From NCBI GenBank assembly GCA_003219415.1, contig QHOS01000022.1:1-43912 (forward strand): a DNA stretch of 43,912 nucleotides, written 5' to 3'. Positions 24,719-34,480 of this stretch are shown piece after piece. Each line of letters starts with the position of its first letter. The stretch's first letter is position 1. The DNA comes from Verrucomicrobiota bacterium (GTDB taxonomy: Bacteria > Verrucomicrobiota > Verrucomicrobiia > Chthoniobacterales > UBA10450). The notes below the pieces were generated by a model, which did not search any database, was not told the DNA's origin, and was given only the letters and a program-made list of their open reading frames with translations. A program made the translations under genes and the position numbers.

Positions 24719-25174
24719 ATGTATCCGACCCAGCTAAACAAGATCATCAACCTGTTCGAGTCGCTCCCCGAGGATGAGCGGCGTGAGACACTTGTTTCGT
24801 ACGCGGACAATGCGAAGAAACAGGAGCCGCGCGAGGGCGAGAATTTCGATCTTGTCGATGTGCGAAAAGACGAGGAATGCACGGACACGGTTGGTGTTTA
24901 TCTGCACGTGGATGAAAACGGCAGGGCGCACATTCGGATGACGCTCGGTCCGGAAGTGCAAACACTTACCCGCTCCATGACGGCGATTCTTTGCAAGGGA
25001 CTGGAGGGCTCCACGCCGCAGGAAATTTACGATCTTCAGAGTGATTTCGTCAGGCGCATCGTCGGGACAGAGCTGGTGCGGATCCGCAGCCAGACCGTCT
25101 ATTACGTGCTGACGCGCATTAAAAGCATCTGCAAAGTCTGGCTCGATCGACAACGCATGGCGCAGGTGGCGTAA
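24719..25174 (+). CDS. sufE: SufE family Fe-S cluster sulfur acceptor
   Basis: Accepts sulfane sulfur from the cysteine desulfurase SufS and hands it to the SUF scaffold. It is 151 residues. The N-terminal [25 protein letters not shown] resembles the family start. The persulfide-carrying Cys is at about residue 54 ([12 protein letters not shown], corresponding to the VPGCxSxVW region), and [15 protein letters not shown] matches the conserved IVRGLxALLxxxxxGxTPxEI stretch. The C-terminus has an unusual [20 protein letters not shown] in place of the common RxNGxxAML. sufS is not nearby. Confidence 0.85.
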   Translation: MYPTQLNKIINLFESLPEDERRETLVSYADNAKKQEPREGENFDLVDVRKDEECTDTVGVYLHVDENGRAHIRMTLGPEVQTLTRSMTAILCKGLEGSTPQEIYDLQSDFVRRIVGTELVRIRSQTVYYVLTRIKSICKVWLDRQRMAQVA

Positions 25175-25183
25175 TGAACGCGC

Positions 25184-25299
25184 GGTCATTCCGAGCCGCG
25201 CAGACGGCGAGGAACCTCGCATTCGAAGCTTTGGTCACACGATTTTCGATGCGTGAATTTCTCGGCCTGTGCGAGGTCCCTCGCTTCGCTCGGGATGAC
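25184..25299. repeat. TGTCAT-type palindromic repeat, copy 7 (GAGGTCCCTC subtype)
   Basis: Left arm GGTCATTCCGAGCCGCGCAG with a GAGGAACCTCGC block; right arm on the minus strand GTCATCCCGAGCGAAGCGAG with GGACCTCGC. It lies in the sufE-carB spacer. Confidence 0.85.
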
Positions 25300-25359
25300 G
25301 CTGTTAATAGTTCTCGCGTGACGATCGCGTGATTTCGTTTACCGTCCCGGCTGGCGCAG

Positions 25360-28300
25360 ATGCCGCGAAATAACGAGCTTAAAAAAATCCTGCTGATCGG
25401 GTCCGGTCCAATCGTAATCGGACAGGGTTGCGAATTTGATTATTCCGGCGTGCAAGCGTGCAAGGCGTTGCGCGAGGAAGGCTATGTGGTCGTGCTGGTG
25501 AATTCCAACCCAGCCACCATCATGACCGATCCAGAATTCGCGGATCGCACCTATATCGAGCCGATCACTCCGGAAGTAATCGAGGCGATCATGGAACGTG
25601 AAAAACCAGACGCTATTTTGCCAACTCTGGGCGGACAAACTGCGCTTAACGCTGCGATGGAATTGAACCGCAACGGCGCGTTGGCGCGACACGGGGTGAA
25701 GTTGATTGGCGCAAACGCCCAGGCGATTGCAAAAGGCGAAGATCGCCAATTGTTTAAGGAAGCGATGTTGCGCATCGGGCTGGACGTGCCGCGCTCAGAA
25801 GTGGCGCGTTCTCTCGCGGACCTTGACCGTATCGTCGCTGAAGTTGGAACTTTTCCGCTCGTCATTCGCCCGGCCTTCACTCTGGGCGGAGCCGGCGGTG
25901 GGATCGCTTACAATCGTGAGGAGCTCGATGTAATCGCGGCGCGAGGCCTCGATCTGTCGCCGGTCCACGAAGTGCTGATTGAGGAATCGCTGGTCGGATG
26001 GAAAGAATTCGAGATGGAAGTGATGCGCGATCGAATGGACAACTGTGTGGTTGTTTGTTCCATCGAGAATTTCGATCCGATGGGTGTGCATACCGGCGAC
26101 TCGATTACTGTCGCGCCCGTGCAGACCCTTACCGACAAGGAATATCAGATCATGCGCGATGCTGCGTTCGCGGTCATTCGCGAGATCGGTGTGGAGACCG
26201 GCGGTTCGAACATTCAGTTTGCGGTGAATCCTGACAACGGCCGGATGGTCGTAATTGAAATGAACCCGCGGGTCTCGCGTTCCAGCGCGCTGGCGTCGAA
26301 GGCAACGGGATTTCCGATCGCGAAAATCGCGGCAAAGCTCGCAATCGGTTACACGCTTGATGAAATCAAGAACGATATCACCCGCGAAACGCCGGCATGC
26401 TTTGAGCCGACCATCGATTACTGCGTGGTGAAGGTGCCGCGGTTTACGTTCGAAAAATTTCCGCAGGCGGATGCAACGCTCACGACGCGGATGAAAAGCG
26501 TCGGCGAAGCAATGGCTATCGGACGGACGTTTAAGGAAGCCTTGCAAAAAGCGCTTCGCAGTCTGGAGATCAAGCGCTTCGGCTTATGCGGCGATGGTGC
26601 GAATAAAGATGTCGATGCTGAGACGTTGCGCTTGAAGCTGGCGATCCCGAACGCGGAGCGGATTTTTTATCTAGCCCAGGCGTTTCAAGACGGAATGCCA
26701 ATCGACGAAGTTTTCGAATTAACGAAGATCGACAGGTGGTTTTTGCGGAATGTGCAGCAGATCGTGGAGGAAGCGAATCGGCTGCGTAGTAGCACAGGCA
26801 TCTTGCCTGTGGGGCAGGCGGGCGTCTCGCCTGCCGAACGGGAGAATGACTCAAGCGGCCGTGACCCGCAATTTCATCCCGTGGATCGGCACGGGAAAAT
26901 TCAAAAACACCAGCCCGCCGGCCCCACAGGCAAGATGCCCGTGCCACAACTTCTTCGCGCAAAAAAGCTCGGTTTTTCAGATCGACAACTGGCGGTAGCG
27001 AACGGAGTCAGCGCAACTGAAATCCGTACCAAGCGGCAGTCGTCAGGCGTCCTGCCTACCTATCGGCTCGTCGATACATGCGCGGCGGAGTTTGAAGCGT
27101 ACACGCCTTATTACTACTCGACGTATGGCGATGAGAACGAGCGGCGCGAGAGCGGCAAACGCAGGATTATGATCCTTGGCGGCGGCCCGAACCGGATCGG
27201 CCAGGGAATCGAATTCGACTATTGCTGCGTGCACGCGGCCTTTGCTCTGCGCGAGCTCGGATTTGAAACCATCATGGTCAACTCCAATCCAGAAACGGTC
27301 TCCACGGATTACGACACGAGCGACAAACTTTACTTCGAGCCGCTCACGCTCGAAGATGTGCTCAACATTTATGATCAGGAGAAACCAGAGGGCGTATTCG
27401 TTCAGTTTGGCGGTCAAACACCGCTGAATTTGGCGGACGGATTGAAGGCGGCAGGCGTACCCATTCTTGGCACTCAGCCCGAAAGCATTGAGACCGCAGA
27501 AGACCGACGCTTGTTCGCGGCCATGCTCGACAAGCTTGGTCTGCGCCAAACCCCAAATGGATCGGCCACGAGCACCGAAGACGCCGTCGCGATAGCCAGG
27601 AAAATTGGCTATCCAGCACTTGTTAGGCCGAGCTTCGTTCTCGGCGGGCGCGCCATGGAGCTTGTCTATAATGAGGAGGATCTTCGGCGTTATATGGCCA
27701 GCGCCATTGAGGTAACGCCTGATCGTCCAGTGCTGATCGATCGTTTTCTTGAAGATGCGATTGAGGTCGATGTCGATTGCATTTCGGACGGCGAAGCGAC
27801 CGTGATCGGTGCAATCATGGAGCACATCGAGGAGGCGGGCATTCACAGCGGTGACAGTGCATGCGTCATTCCGACATTCTCGTTGTCGCAAGAAGTTCTG
27901 GACGAGATTTCCGCCGCCACAAGGGCGATGGCGCGCGAGTTGAATGTGCGAGGCCTGATGAATGTGCAATTCGCCGTGAAGGGCGACAACGTTTACGTGC
28001 TGGAAGTGAATCCGCGGGCGTCGCGCACGGTTCCCTTCGTCAGCAAGGCAATTGGTGTCCCGCTTGCAAAACTCGCTGCCAAAGTGATGACCGGAAAATC
28101 ATTGTGCGAGCTCGGGTTCACAGAGGAAATCGTGCCGAAACATTTCTCGGTGAAAGAAGCGGTGTTCCCCTTTCTGCGCTACGAAGGCCTGGATATCTCG
28201 CTCGGGCCGGAGATGAAATCGACCGGCGAAGTGATGGGCATCGATGTCGATCTCGGCCTCGCCTATGCAAAATCGCAGATGGCCGCACCGCCGCCACTGC

Positions 28301-28701
28301 CGAAAAGCGGAAAAGTGTTCATCAGCGTCAAGGACACTGATAAGGAAGCGGTGATCCCGGTCGCGCGCGAGTTTGTGAAACTCGGCTTTGAAATCATTTC
28401 CACGAGCGGGACTGCAGACGCGCTGACAAAGGCGAAAATCAAAGTGACCAAGGTCTTCAAGATTCACGAAGGACGCCCAAATGTCCTCGACCGCATCAAG
28501 AATGGCGACATCAACTTCATCATCAACACGCCTAGCGGGAAAATTCCGCGCGAGCACGAAGTGGTCATTCGCAATGCGGCGCTAGCGGCGAAAATTCCGA
28601 TCATGACGACGGTGCGCGCCGCGCTGGCGAGCGCGAACGGAATCCGATCACTGCAAAAACGCAAGGTTCAGGTGCGCAGTTTACAGGAATACCATACGTG
28701 A
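25360..28701 (+). CDS. carB: carbamoyl-phosphate synthase large subunit, with repeat-encoded insertion
   Basis: Makes carbamoyl phosphate from bicarbonate, ammonia (from CarA) and two ATP, for arginine and pyrimidines. Order: first ATP-grasp half ([20 protein letters not shown] near residue 11; [10 protein letters not shown]), the oligomerisation domain (about 400-600), second ATP-grasp half ([19 protein letters not shown] at about residue 605; [12 protein letters not shown]), and the C-terminal MGS-like allosteric domain (from [13 protein letters not shown], about 985). At 1113 residues it is about 40 longer than the E. coli enzyme. The excess is an in-frame block at about residues 477-530, encoded by the palindrome at 26788-26950, inside the oligomerisation domain. 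carA is not in the window. Confidence 0.97.
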   Translation: MPRNNELKKILLIGSGPIVIGQGCEFDYSGVQACKALREEGYVVVLVNSNPATIMTDPEFADRTYIEPITPEVIEAIMEREKPDAILPTLGGQTALNAAMELNRNGALARHGVKLIGANAQAIAKGEDRQLFKEAMLRIGLDVPRSEVARSLADLDRIVAEVGTFPLVIRPAFTLGGAGGGIAYNREELDVIAARGLDLSPVHEVLIEESLVGWKEFEMEVMRDRMDNCVVVCSIENFDPMGVHTGDSITVAPVQTLTDKEYQIMRDAAFAVIREIGVETGGSNIQFAVNPDNGRMVVIEMNPRVSRSSALASKATGFPIAKIAAKLAIGYTLDEIKNDITRETPACFEPTIDYCVVKVPRFTFEKFPQADATLTTRMKSVGEAMAIGRTFKEALQKALRSLEIKRFGLCGDGANKDVDAETLRLKLAIPNAERIFYLAQAFQDGMPIDEVFELTKIDRWFLRNVQQIVEEANRLRSSTGILPVGQAGVSPAERENDSSGRDPQFHPVDRHGKIQKHQPAGPTGKMPVPQLLRAKKLGFSDRQLAVANGVSATEIRTKRQSSGVLPTYRLVDTCAAEFEAYTPYYYSTYGDENERRESGKRRIMILGGGPNRIGQGIEFDYCCVHAAFALRELGFETIMVNSNPETVSTDYDTSDKLYFEPLTLEDVLNIYDQEKPEGVFVQFGGQTPLNLADGLKAAGVPILGTQPESIETAEDRRLFAAMLDKLGLRQTPNGSATSTEDAVAIARKIGYPALVRPSFVLGGRAMELVYNEEDLRRYMASAIEVTPDRPVLIDRFLEDAIEVDVDCISDGEATVIGAIMEHIEEAGIHSGDSACVIPTFSLSQEVLDEISAATRAMARELNVRGLMNVQFAVKGDNVYVLEVNPRASRTVPFVSKAIGVPLAKLAAKVMTGKSLCELGFTEEIVPKHFSVKEAVFPFLRYEGLDISLGPEMKSTGEVMGIDVDLGLAYAKSQMAAPPPLPKSGKVFISVKDTDKEAVIPVAREFVKLGFEIISTSGTADALTKAKIKVTKVFKIHEGRPNVLDRIKNGDINFIINTPSGKIPREHEVVIRNAALAAKIPIMTTVRAALASANGIRSLQKRKVQVRSLQEYHT
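26788..26950. repeat. TGILPV/TGKMPVP palindromic repeat inserted in frame inside carB
   Basis: Long inverted repeat. Left arm (26788-26824) and right arm (26911-26948) share CAGGCATCTTGCCTGTGGGG, or its near-copy on the other strand. The left part contains two hairpins of its own: CACAGGCA/TGCCTGTG (26793-26811) and GGCAGGCG/CGCCTGCC (26813-26835). The reading frame crosses the element without a stop, giving [18 protein letters not shown] at one end and [12 protein letters not shown] at the other. The element is otherwise of a type found between genes. Confidence 0.9.
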
Positions 28702-28774
28702 ATGACGAAATCTGAATGACCAATGACGAAAAAAATCCGAACGATCGAAATGACAAATGCCCAACGTTCGATTC

Positions 28775-28846
28775 TGTCATTCCGAGCGAAGTCGAGGGAT
28801 CTCTGATTTATCATTAAGAGATACCTCGACTCCGCTCGACATAACA
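28775..28846. repeat. TGTCAT-type palindromic repeat, copy 8 (short)
   Basis: Left arm TGTCATTCCGAGCGAAGTCG with AGGGATCTCTG; right arm on the minus strand TTATGTCGAGCGGAGTCGAG with GTATCTCTT. The arms are close together (72 bases in all), so it can fold into one simple hairpin. It lies between carB and the cyclophilin gene. Confidence 0.85.
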
Positions 28847-28869
28847 TCCCATTGGTGCCATTTGTCAGC

Positions 28870-29472
28870 ATGAAATTATCGGTCCTCCTTGCCGTACTGT
28901 TAAGCGCTGTGGTCTTTGCCGCCGAAGAAAAGAAAGAAGCTTCTCCTATGAGTACCTCAAACGAAGTTGCCGTTATCAAAACTAACGAAGGTGAAATGAT
29001 CGTGCAGTTTTGGACTGATGCCGCGCCAAACACGATCGAGAATTTTAAGAAACTGGCGCGTCAAGGCTTCTACGACGGCACAATCTTCCACCGGATCGTC
29101 AAGGGGTTCATGATCCAGGGCGGCGACCCGAACTCAAAAGACCCGACAAAAGAGAGCACTTACGGAGCAGGCGATCCTGGTTACAAAATCAAGGCCGAGT
29201 TTAACAATCATTCCCACGATCGTGGTGTCATCTCGATGGCGCGCGGGCCCGATCCCGACTCAGCCGGTTCGCAATTCTTCATCTGCCTCGCGCCCGTTCG
29301 GCGGCTTGATGGGCAATACACGACGTTCGGCAAATTGATCAAAGGCGAAGACGTGCTGGACAAAATCGGCGACACGCCGGTCGAGCGAAATGCACAAGGC
29401 GAAATGAGCAAGCCGACGAAACGGATCGTGATCGAAAGCGTGAAAATCGTGCCGGCGAATTCGGTGAAGTAA
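28870..29472 (+). CDS. secreted cyclophilin-type peptidyl-prolyl isomerase
   Basis: Catalyses cis-trans isomerisation of peptidyl-prolyl bonds; 200 residues from the ATG at 28870, which begins a clear signal peptide (MKLSVLLAVLLSAVVFAAEE, cleavage probably after VFA). The cyclophilin core is complete: FHRIVKGFMIQGGDP (about residue 75), the catalytic and binding segment AGSQFFICLAP, and TTFGKLIKGEDVLDKI. A short charged linker lies between signal and core. An acidic/Gly-rich loop (NSKDPTKESTYGAGDPG) is typical of bacterial members. It should act on proteins in the periplasm. Confidence 0.94.
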   Translation: MKLSVLLAVLLSAVVFAAEEKKEASPMSTSNEVAVIKTNEGEMIVQFWTDAAPNTIENFKKLARQGFYDGTIFHRIVKGFMIQGGDPNSKDPTKESTYGAGDPGYKIKAEFNNHSHDRGVISMARGPDPDSAGSQFFICLAPVRRLDGQYTTFGKLIKGEDVLDKIGDTPVERNAQGEMSKPTKRIVIESVKIVPANSVK

Positions 29473-29480
29473 TGAATTAT

Positions 29481-29562
29481 TGTAGTCGCCTCGCTCTGTG
29501 AAGCGCGGCACTGATTTGATAAACACCAGCGCGCCGCGCCGCCCGGAGGCCGGCGGCTACAG
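29481..29562. repeat. TGTAG-ended palindromic repeat
   Basis: Spacer between the cyclophilin and amidase genes. Left end TGTAGTCGCCTCGCTCTGTG; right end on the minus strand TGTAGCCGCCGGCCTCCGGG. The ends match as TGTAG(T/C)CGCC and the interior is GC-rich with GCGCGGC/GCCGCGC. It belongs to none of the other families here. Confidence 0.6.
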
Positions 29563-29585
29563 CGCCAGGAATCAATTTCTCAGCA

Positions 29586-30473
29586 ATGACAGACGGTTCG
29601 AAAACAAAGATTGCGCTTATTCAGATGCGATGCGGCCCAGAGCCGGAGAAGAATTTCTCGCGAGCAATTGAATTCATCCGCGAGGCAACAGGTAAAGGCG
29701 GGCAAATCGTTTGTTTACCGGAGCTTTTTCGGTCGCAATACTTTTGTCAGACAGAAGATCACAAGAATTTCGATCTGGCTGAGGAAATTCCGGGCAAATC
29801 AACATCGACATTGGGAGAAGTAGCCCGAGAAACTGGGACGGTAATCATTGCCTCACTTTTCGAGAAACGCAGCGCCGGTCTCTATCACAACACGGCGGCA
29901 ATCATTGACGCGAATGGAAAATTGCTAGGCAAGTACCGGAAAATGCATATCCCGGACGACCCGCTGTATCACGAGAAATTTTATTTCGCACCAGGCGATC
30001 TCGGATTTCAGGCGTGGCCAACAGCACGCGGCAAGATTGGAGTCTGCGTTTGCTGGGACCAATGGTACCCGGAAGCCGCGCGCCTGACGGCGTTGCACGG
30101 GGCAGAAATTATTTTTTATCCCACAGCGATCGGTTGGCACCCTTCGGAAAAGAAGGAGTTTGGCGCAGTGCAACATGCCGCCTGGGAAACAATCCAGCGC
30201 AGCCACGCAATCGCGAATGGCTGCTACGTCGCAGTCCCAAACCGAGTAGGCCATGAAGCGCCTGCGGGTGGAGATGGGATTGAATTTTGGGGACAAAGTT
30301 TCGTTTGCGGACCAGACGGCGAAATCATCGCTAAAGGTTCCATCGATCAAGAAGAGATCGTGATGGCTGATGTGGAATGGGACCGCGTGAACGAACAGCG
30401 CACGCACTGGCCATTTTTGCGGGATCGACGCGTCGATGCTTACGGCGGTCTTGGTCAGCGGATGATAGACTGA
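29586..30473 (+). CDS. aguB: N-carbamoylputrescine amidase (nitrilase superfamily)
   Basis: Hydrolyses N-carbamoylputrescine to putrescine, CO2 and ammonia in the agmatine route of polyamine synthesis. It is 295 residues, the normal length. The nitrilase-fold triad is visible: Glu46 in VCLPELFRSQYF, Lys at about 119 in YRKMHIPDDPLYHEKFYF, and Cys at about 155 in VCVCWDQWYPEAAR. The last two motifs are those of the plant/bacterial AguB subgroup. Agmatine deiminase (aguA) is a usual partner but is not within view. The next gene starts 88 bases later. Confidence 0.92.
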   Translation: MTDGSKTKIALIQMRCGPEPEKNFSRAIEFIREATGKGGQIVCLPELFRSQYFCQTEDHKNFDLAEEIPGKSTSTLGEVARETGTVIIASLFEKRSAGLYHNTAAIIDANGKLLGKYRKMHIPDDPLYHEKFYFAPGDLGFQAWPTARGKIGVCVCWDQWYPEAARLTALHGAEIIFYPTAIGWHPSEKKEFGAVQHAAWETIQRSHAIANGCYVAVPNRVGHEAPAGGDGIEFWGQSFVCGPDGEIIAKGSIDQEEIVMADVEWDRVNEQRTHWPFLRDRRVDAYGGLGQRMID

Positions 30474-30561
30474 TTTCTCGAAGCGTTTGGTGCGCGTCAG
30501 CTAAGGACCAAAAGCCTGAAACACCTGTCTCGGATTTGAGCGTTGTGCTAATACGGTAGCG

Positions 30562-31914
30562 ATGACGACGGGAGTTCCTCGGCGCACACGCCGGCCATGG
30601 TATCGGCCCTCGTTGACGGTGCAGATCATGATCGGGTTAGTTGTCGGCGGTGCGATCGGGTGGCTAAGGCCCGATTGGGGGAACGCGGTTTATTTTCTGC
30701 GCGACATCTTCATTAACCTGATCAAATCCATCATCGCGCCCCTGGTTTTCTCGACCGTCGTGGTTGGAATCGCAGGCGCAGGTGCATTGCGAAAAGTAGG
30801 GCGGATGGGCGTGAAAGCGCTCGTCTATTTCGAGATCGTTACTACAGCAGCGTTATTCATTGGCCTGGCTGTAGTTAATTTCACAAAGCCTGGCGCAGGT
30901 GTAACTCTCGCCGTTACCGGCACCGATGTAATCAAGACAATCGAGCAAAGTCACCCAAAGACTCTGGTCGAAACGATCGTCCATGCATTCCCCTCAAGCG
31001 TGATTGAAGCAATGGTGCGCGGTGACGTTTTGCAAATCGTCATGTTTAGCGTGCTGTTTGCGCTCGCGGTATCAGCGATTGGCGAAAAAGGGAAACCAAT
31101 CATCCGGGCGATGGATAGCCTCGCCCAGGTTATGTTCAAGTTCACGAATTACGTGATGCTGTTCGCACCAATCGGCGTAGGCGCGGCGATGGCCCACACG
31201 ATTGGCACCCAGGGTCCGAGTGTCCTGGTGAATCTGGGCAAATTGATCGGCTCGCTTTACCTCGCACTCGTGATTTTCATCCTGTCGATCTTCGGATTGG
31301 TGATTTGGATCGCGCGGATTCCGGCGCTGCAATTCGTCAGGGCTGTGCGGGAGCCTGCGGCAGTCGCATTCGCGACCACGAGCAGCGAATCGGCGTTGCC
31401 AAAGGCGATGGAATCGATGGAACGTTTCGGCGTGCCGCCGCACATTGTTGGGTTTGTGATGCCGACCGGCTACTCGTTTAACCTCACCGGATCGACATTA
31501 TACCTGGCGATGGCCTCGGTATTTGTAGCGCAAGCAGCCGAGACGACAATGGGATGGCACATGTCGTTAGGCCAACAGATTACGATGATGTTAACGTTGA
31601 TGCTGACTTCCAAAGGCGTAGCCGGCGTGCCCCGGTCATCGCTTGTCATTTTACTGGCGGCATTGAATTCGTTTGTGCCGTCAGGACTGGGACCGATCGG
31701 GGTGGCGATTATTTTCGGCGTAGATGAATTGATGGATATGGGTCGCACCTGCGTGAATGTGATCGGCAATTGTCTGGCGACGGTGGTTGTCGCACGCTGG
31801 GAAAAAGAATTCGATGAAAGCCGCGCTCGTGTTTTTGGAACAGCGGCGGAAGCGGAGTTGGATTTTAAATCTGGCGACGTTGCCTTCGCTGACGCAGTCG
31901 CCCAAGGCGATTAA
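30562..31914 (+). CDS. dicarboxylate/amino acid:cation symporter (DAACS/SDF family)
   Basis: Secondary transporter of dicarboxylates or acidic amino acids driven by Na+ or H+, 450 residues with about eight membrane helices and two re-entrant loops. Visible family landmarks: FINLIKSIIAPLVFSTVVVG near residue 50, the first hairpin FATTSSESALPKAMESMERF (about 270-290), GFVMPTGYSFNLTGSTLYLA in TM7 (about 294-315), and the second hairpin SKGVAGVPRSSLVILLAAL (about 350-370). Oddity: the TM7 cation motif usually read as NMDGT or NTDGT is NLTGS here, so the Asp is missing. Substrate unproven. Confidence 0.9.
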   Translation: MTTGVPRRTRRPWYRPSLTVQIMIGLVVGGAIGWLRPDWGNAVYFLRDIFINLIKSIIAPLVFSTVVVGIAGAGALRKVGRMGVKALVYFEIVTTAALFIGLAVVNFTKPGAGVTLAVTGTDVIKTIEQSHPKTLVETIVHAFPSSVIEAMVRGDVLQIVMFSVLFALAVSAIGEKGKPIIRAMDSLAQVMFKFTNYVMLFAPIGVGAAMAHTIGTQGPSVLVNLGKLIGSLYLALVIFILSIFGLVIWIARIPALQFVRAVREPAAVAFATTSSESALPKAMESMERFGVPPHIVGFVMPTGYSFNLTGSTLYLAMASVFVAQAAETTMGWHMSLGQQITMMLTLMLTSKGVAGVPRSSLVILLAALNSFVPSGLGPIGVAIIFGVDELMDMGRTCVNVIGNCLATVVVARWEKEFDESRARVFGTAAEAELDFKSGDVAFADAVAQGD

Positions 31915-32066
31915 GGGAAACACCTGATCGGAGGACTATCCGCCGGTCCGCTCGCCATGATTGCTCCCGGGTTGCGGCAGAAATCAACACAGATTGTCAG
32001 GCGAAAGGATTATTGACATTCGAGTGCCCCCATCCCAAGTTCCTGATCCTTTCACCCACCAAATCT

Positions 32067-34337
32067 ATGAAAAAAATCATCGCAGCATTCCTAATATTTT
32101 CTTCCATTGGTTTGAGCGTCATAGCACTTGGCGTCGGCGGCTCGGCGACGACTCGACCGAACGCTAACGCTGATGCCTTCAATCCAGGTCCGGACGTGGA
32201 CAGATCGAGCGCGATTGTCCAACTCAAAGGCGATCCGCTGAGTACTCATTCCATTACGAAACCAGCGGCTGGCAAGAAAATCGATTTTAAGAATAATAAC
32301 GTGAGATCGTACCGCGCGCAGTTATCTGCCGGACGCAACGAGTTCAAAAGATGGCTGCGAGCCAATGCGCCGAGGGCAAGAGTAACTAGTGAGTATGATA
32401 TCTCACTCAACGCAGTCGCCGTTGAGCTTAATGGGACGCCACTGCAGACGATCGCAGCCGCCCCGATGGTAGAGCGGGCCGAGTACAACGCCCTTTATCA
32501 CCCTACCCTGAGCGAGAGTTATAAGATCATTAATGCGATGGATGCTTGGAATGCCGCCGGTGGCAGATCGGTTGCAGGGGCTGGCATCAAAATTGGAGAC
32601 ATCGACTCAGGGATCGACGAGACGCATCCGTTCTTCGACCCGACTGGTTTTACCTACCCAGCTGGCTTCCCCAAGTGCGATGCAGCAGACAGCAATTCGC
32701 ACCACCAAGACCAGGACTGTAATTACGTCTCGCCAAAGGTCATTGTCGCCAAGGTCTTCTATAACAAGGCCCACCAACAGGCCCTGGATGCTCAGGCCAT
32801 CCAAGACCACGGGACGCATACCGCGGGGATTGCAGCCGGCGTCACCGGCCAGACTGCCGTCGTCAACGGCGTGAATATCGATGACATGTCTGGCATCGCG
32901 CCGGGCGCATGGCTGGGTAACTACAATGTCTTTCCTGGCGCTGTTGATAACGCCCGCAGTGAAGACATTCTCAACGCCGTCGATGCCGCCATCGCTGACG
33001 GAATGGATGTTCTCAATCTTTCGCTCGGCGGCGGCTACCATGGTAATAATGACCTGCTTGCGAACGGACTCGACAACGCTGTGGATGCAGGGGTAGTGGT
33101 AGCCGTTGCAGCTGGTAACAGCGGACCAGGGGCAGGCACCCTGGAGTCGCCTGGCCGCGCGCGTAAAGTCATTACAGTCGGCGCTAGTACAAACCAGCAT
33201 TTCGTTGGCCAACCGTTCACCTATCCGGCAGGCGGTGGAACAACGATCGGTGCAGCTGTGGGTGACTTCCCGCCGCTGCCTGGCGCGTCCTTTGATCTAT
33301 TCGACACCCACTCCAATGGTTGCACCAGTGTTGACCCGGGTGCCTCGGGTAAGCTAGCAATCATCGACCGAGGCGTATGCACATTTAGTCAGAAGGTCGC
33401 GAACGCTAAAGCGGCCGGCGCAGTTGGCGTAGTCGTAGTCAACAACGTCGCCGGGGACCCCACTGCAATGGGTAGGACCGCCGGCTTCGACGATAATCTG
33501 CCCGCGGTCATGATCGGCATAAATGAAGGGGCCGCGCTGCGCGCATCCGGTGCGACAACAGCTTCAGCCGACGCGACGTTCCAGGAGTTCATCACTCCCA
33601 ATAAGGACATCTTGGCTGGTTTCAGCAGCCAGGGACCGACAGGAGTGGACTTCGCTGTCAAGCCAGACCTAACGTCAGTCGGCGTCAATGTCCTTAGCTC
33701 GATCACATGCGTGGGCAAACCTGAAACCTGCCCGGGCGACGGAACTGGTTGGGCCTTCTTCAGCGGGACGTCGATGTCAACGCCACATATTGCAGGGTCG
33801 GCAGCCGTGCTGTTGAACCTTAATCCGTCGTGGTCACCGGCGCAGATTAAGTCAGCGCTCGTCAATCATGCCGAGTTGGTAGTCAAGGATGCCCGGACCG
33901 GCTTGCACGATATCGGCCCGACGGCACAAGGCGCCGGGCGTGAAAATCTCTCGGTCGCAGCGGACGCGACGAGTTGGATGGATCCCGTCTCGGCAAGTTT
34001 CGGCCGCGTGACGCTTGGCCATCCAACGTCGGTGACGATTACACTGTCCAACCCGAGTGGCACTGACGAAACGTTTAGCGTCTCTGTTACGAAATTTACG
34101 CCGGACACCTTCGGCGGAACGGTCCCGAGCATCTATGATGCTGGGACCTTGAGCGCAGGCGATGATCGTGTCACTGTGCCCGCTAGTGTAACGGTGCCAG
34201 CCAATGGTTCGACCACGATGACAGTCACCGTCAATGGGGGTCACGGATCGGGCGAGGTAATTCAAGGTTGGATTAACCTCGATGGTCCGGGCTCCAACGA
34301 TCTGCACTTAGCGTATTACGCCATCGTTGGCCACTAG
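32067..34337 (+). CDS. secreted subtilisin-like serine protease (S8) with propeptide and PA domain
   Basis: Extracellular endopeptidase, about 756 residues from the ATG at 32067, which opens a signal peptide (MKKIIAAFLIFSSIGLSVIA). An I9-like propeptide (about 50-150) is followed by the S8 catalytic domain: Asp in IKIGDIDSGIDETHP (about 179), His in DHGTHTAGIAAG (about 250) and Ser in GTSMSTPHIAGSAAVL (about 569). A PA domain (RGVCTFSQKVANAKAAGAVG, about 415-510) is inserted before the Ser segment. A C-terminal immunoglobulin/Fn3-like domain follows (about 650-750). No sorting tail or membrane anchor is visible. Codons upstream of 32067 (open to 32013) match nothing. Confidence 0.95.
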   Translation: MKKIIAAFLIFSSIGLSVIALGVGGSATTRPNANADAFNPGPDVDRSSAIVQLKGDPLSTHSITKPAAGKKIDFKNNNVRSYRAQLSAGRNEFKRWLRANAPRARVTSEYDISLNAVAVELNGTPLQTIAAAPMVERAEYNALYHPTLSESYKIINAMDAWNAAGGRSVAGAGIKIGDIDSGIDETHPFFDPTGFTYPAGFPKCDAADSNSHHQDQDCNYVSPKVIVAKVFYNKAHQQALDAQAIQDHGTHTAGIAAGVTGQTAVVNGVNIDDMSGIAPGAWLGNYNVFPGAVDNARSEDILNAVDAAIADGMDVLNLSLGGGYHGNNDLLANGLDNAVDAGVVVAVAAGNSGPGAGTLESPGRARKVITVGASTNQHFVGQPFTYPAGGGTTIGAAVGDFPPLPGASFDLFDTHSNGCTSVDPGASGKLAIIDRGVCTFSQKVANAKAAGAVGVVVVNNVAGDPTAMGRTAGFDDNLPAVMIGINEGAALRASGATTASADATFQEFITPNKDILAGFSSQGPTGVDFAVKPDLTSVGVNVLSSITCVGKPETCPGDGTGWAFFSGTSMSTPHIAGSAAVLLNLNPSWSPAQIKSALVNHAELVVKDARTGLHDIGPTAQGAGRENLSVAADATSWMDPVSASFGRVTLGHPTSVTITLSNPSGTDETFSVSVTKFTPDTFGGTVPSIYDAGTLSAGDDRVTVPASVTVPANGSTTMTVTVNGGHGSGEVIQGWINLDGPGSNDLHLAYYAIVGH

Positions 34338-34358
34338 GCCTGCGAAATAGTTCTACAA

Positions 34359-34396
34359 AACAGGGACGCGAATGAAATTGCGTCCCTGTTTTTTTT
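34359..34396 (+). terminator. Rho-independent terminator after the S8 protease
   Basis: Perfect 11-base stem AACAGGGACGC (34359-34369) with GCGTCCCTGTT (34380-34390), a 10-base loop, and a run of eight T (34389-34396). It starts 21 bases after the protease stop. It is the only textbook intrinsic terminator I found in the window; other gene ends carry palindromic repeats instead. Confidence 0.9.
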
Positions 34397-34480
34397 CCAA
34401 GGAGTCCCGTCAAATATTTGCAGCGTTCGCATCATGAAGCATCGACAAAACTGAATTGTTGCAGCTAAGATTCGTGAGTC

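Noticed and set aside
27030-27060. AGGCGTCCTGCCT in carB as a second mobile repeat
   Set aside because: Short chance palindrome; the encoded residues ([18 protein letters not shown]) align with the normal CarB segment before VDTCAAEF, so no insertion is needed.
27043-27969. 308-codon open frame on the minus strand inside carB
   Set aside because: It lies antisense to the well-conserved second ATP-grasp half of carB, matches no family, and reflects the GC-rich third-position shadow common in this window. The same applies to the minus-strand frame at 25795-26547.
32013-32041. TTGACA at 32013 as a -35 box for the S8 protease
   Set aside because: At 16-18 bases downstream there is no acceptable -10 hexamer (CAAGTT), so a sigma70-type promoter is not supported.
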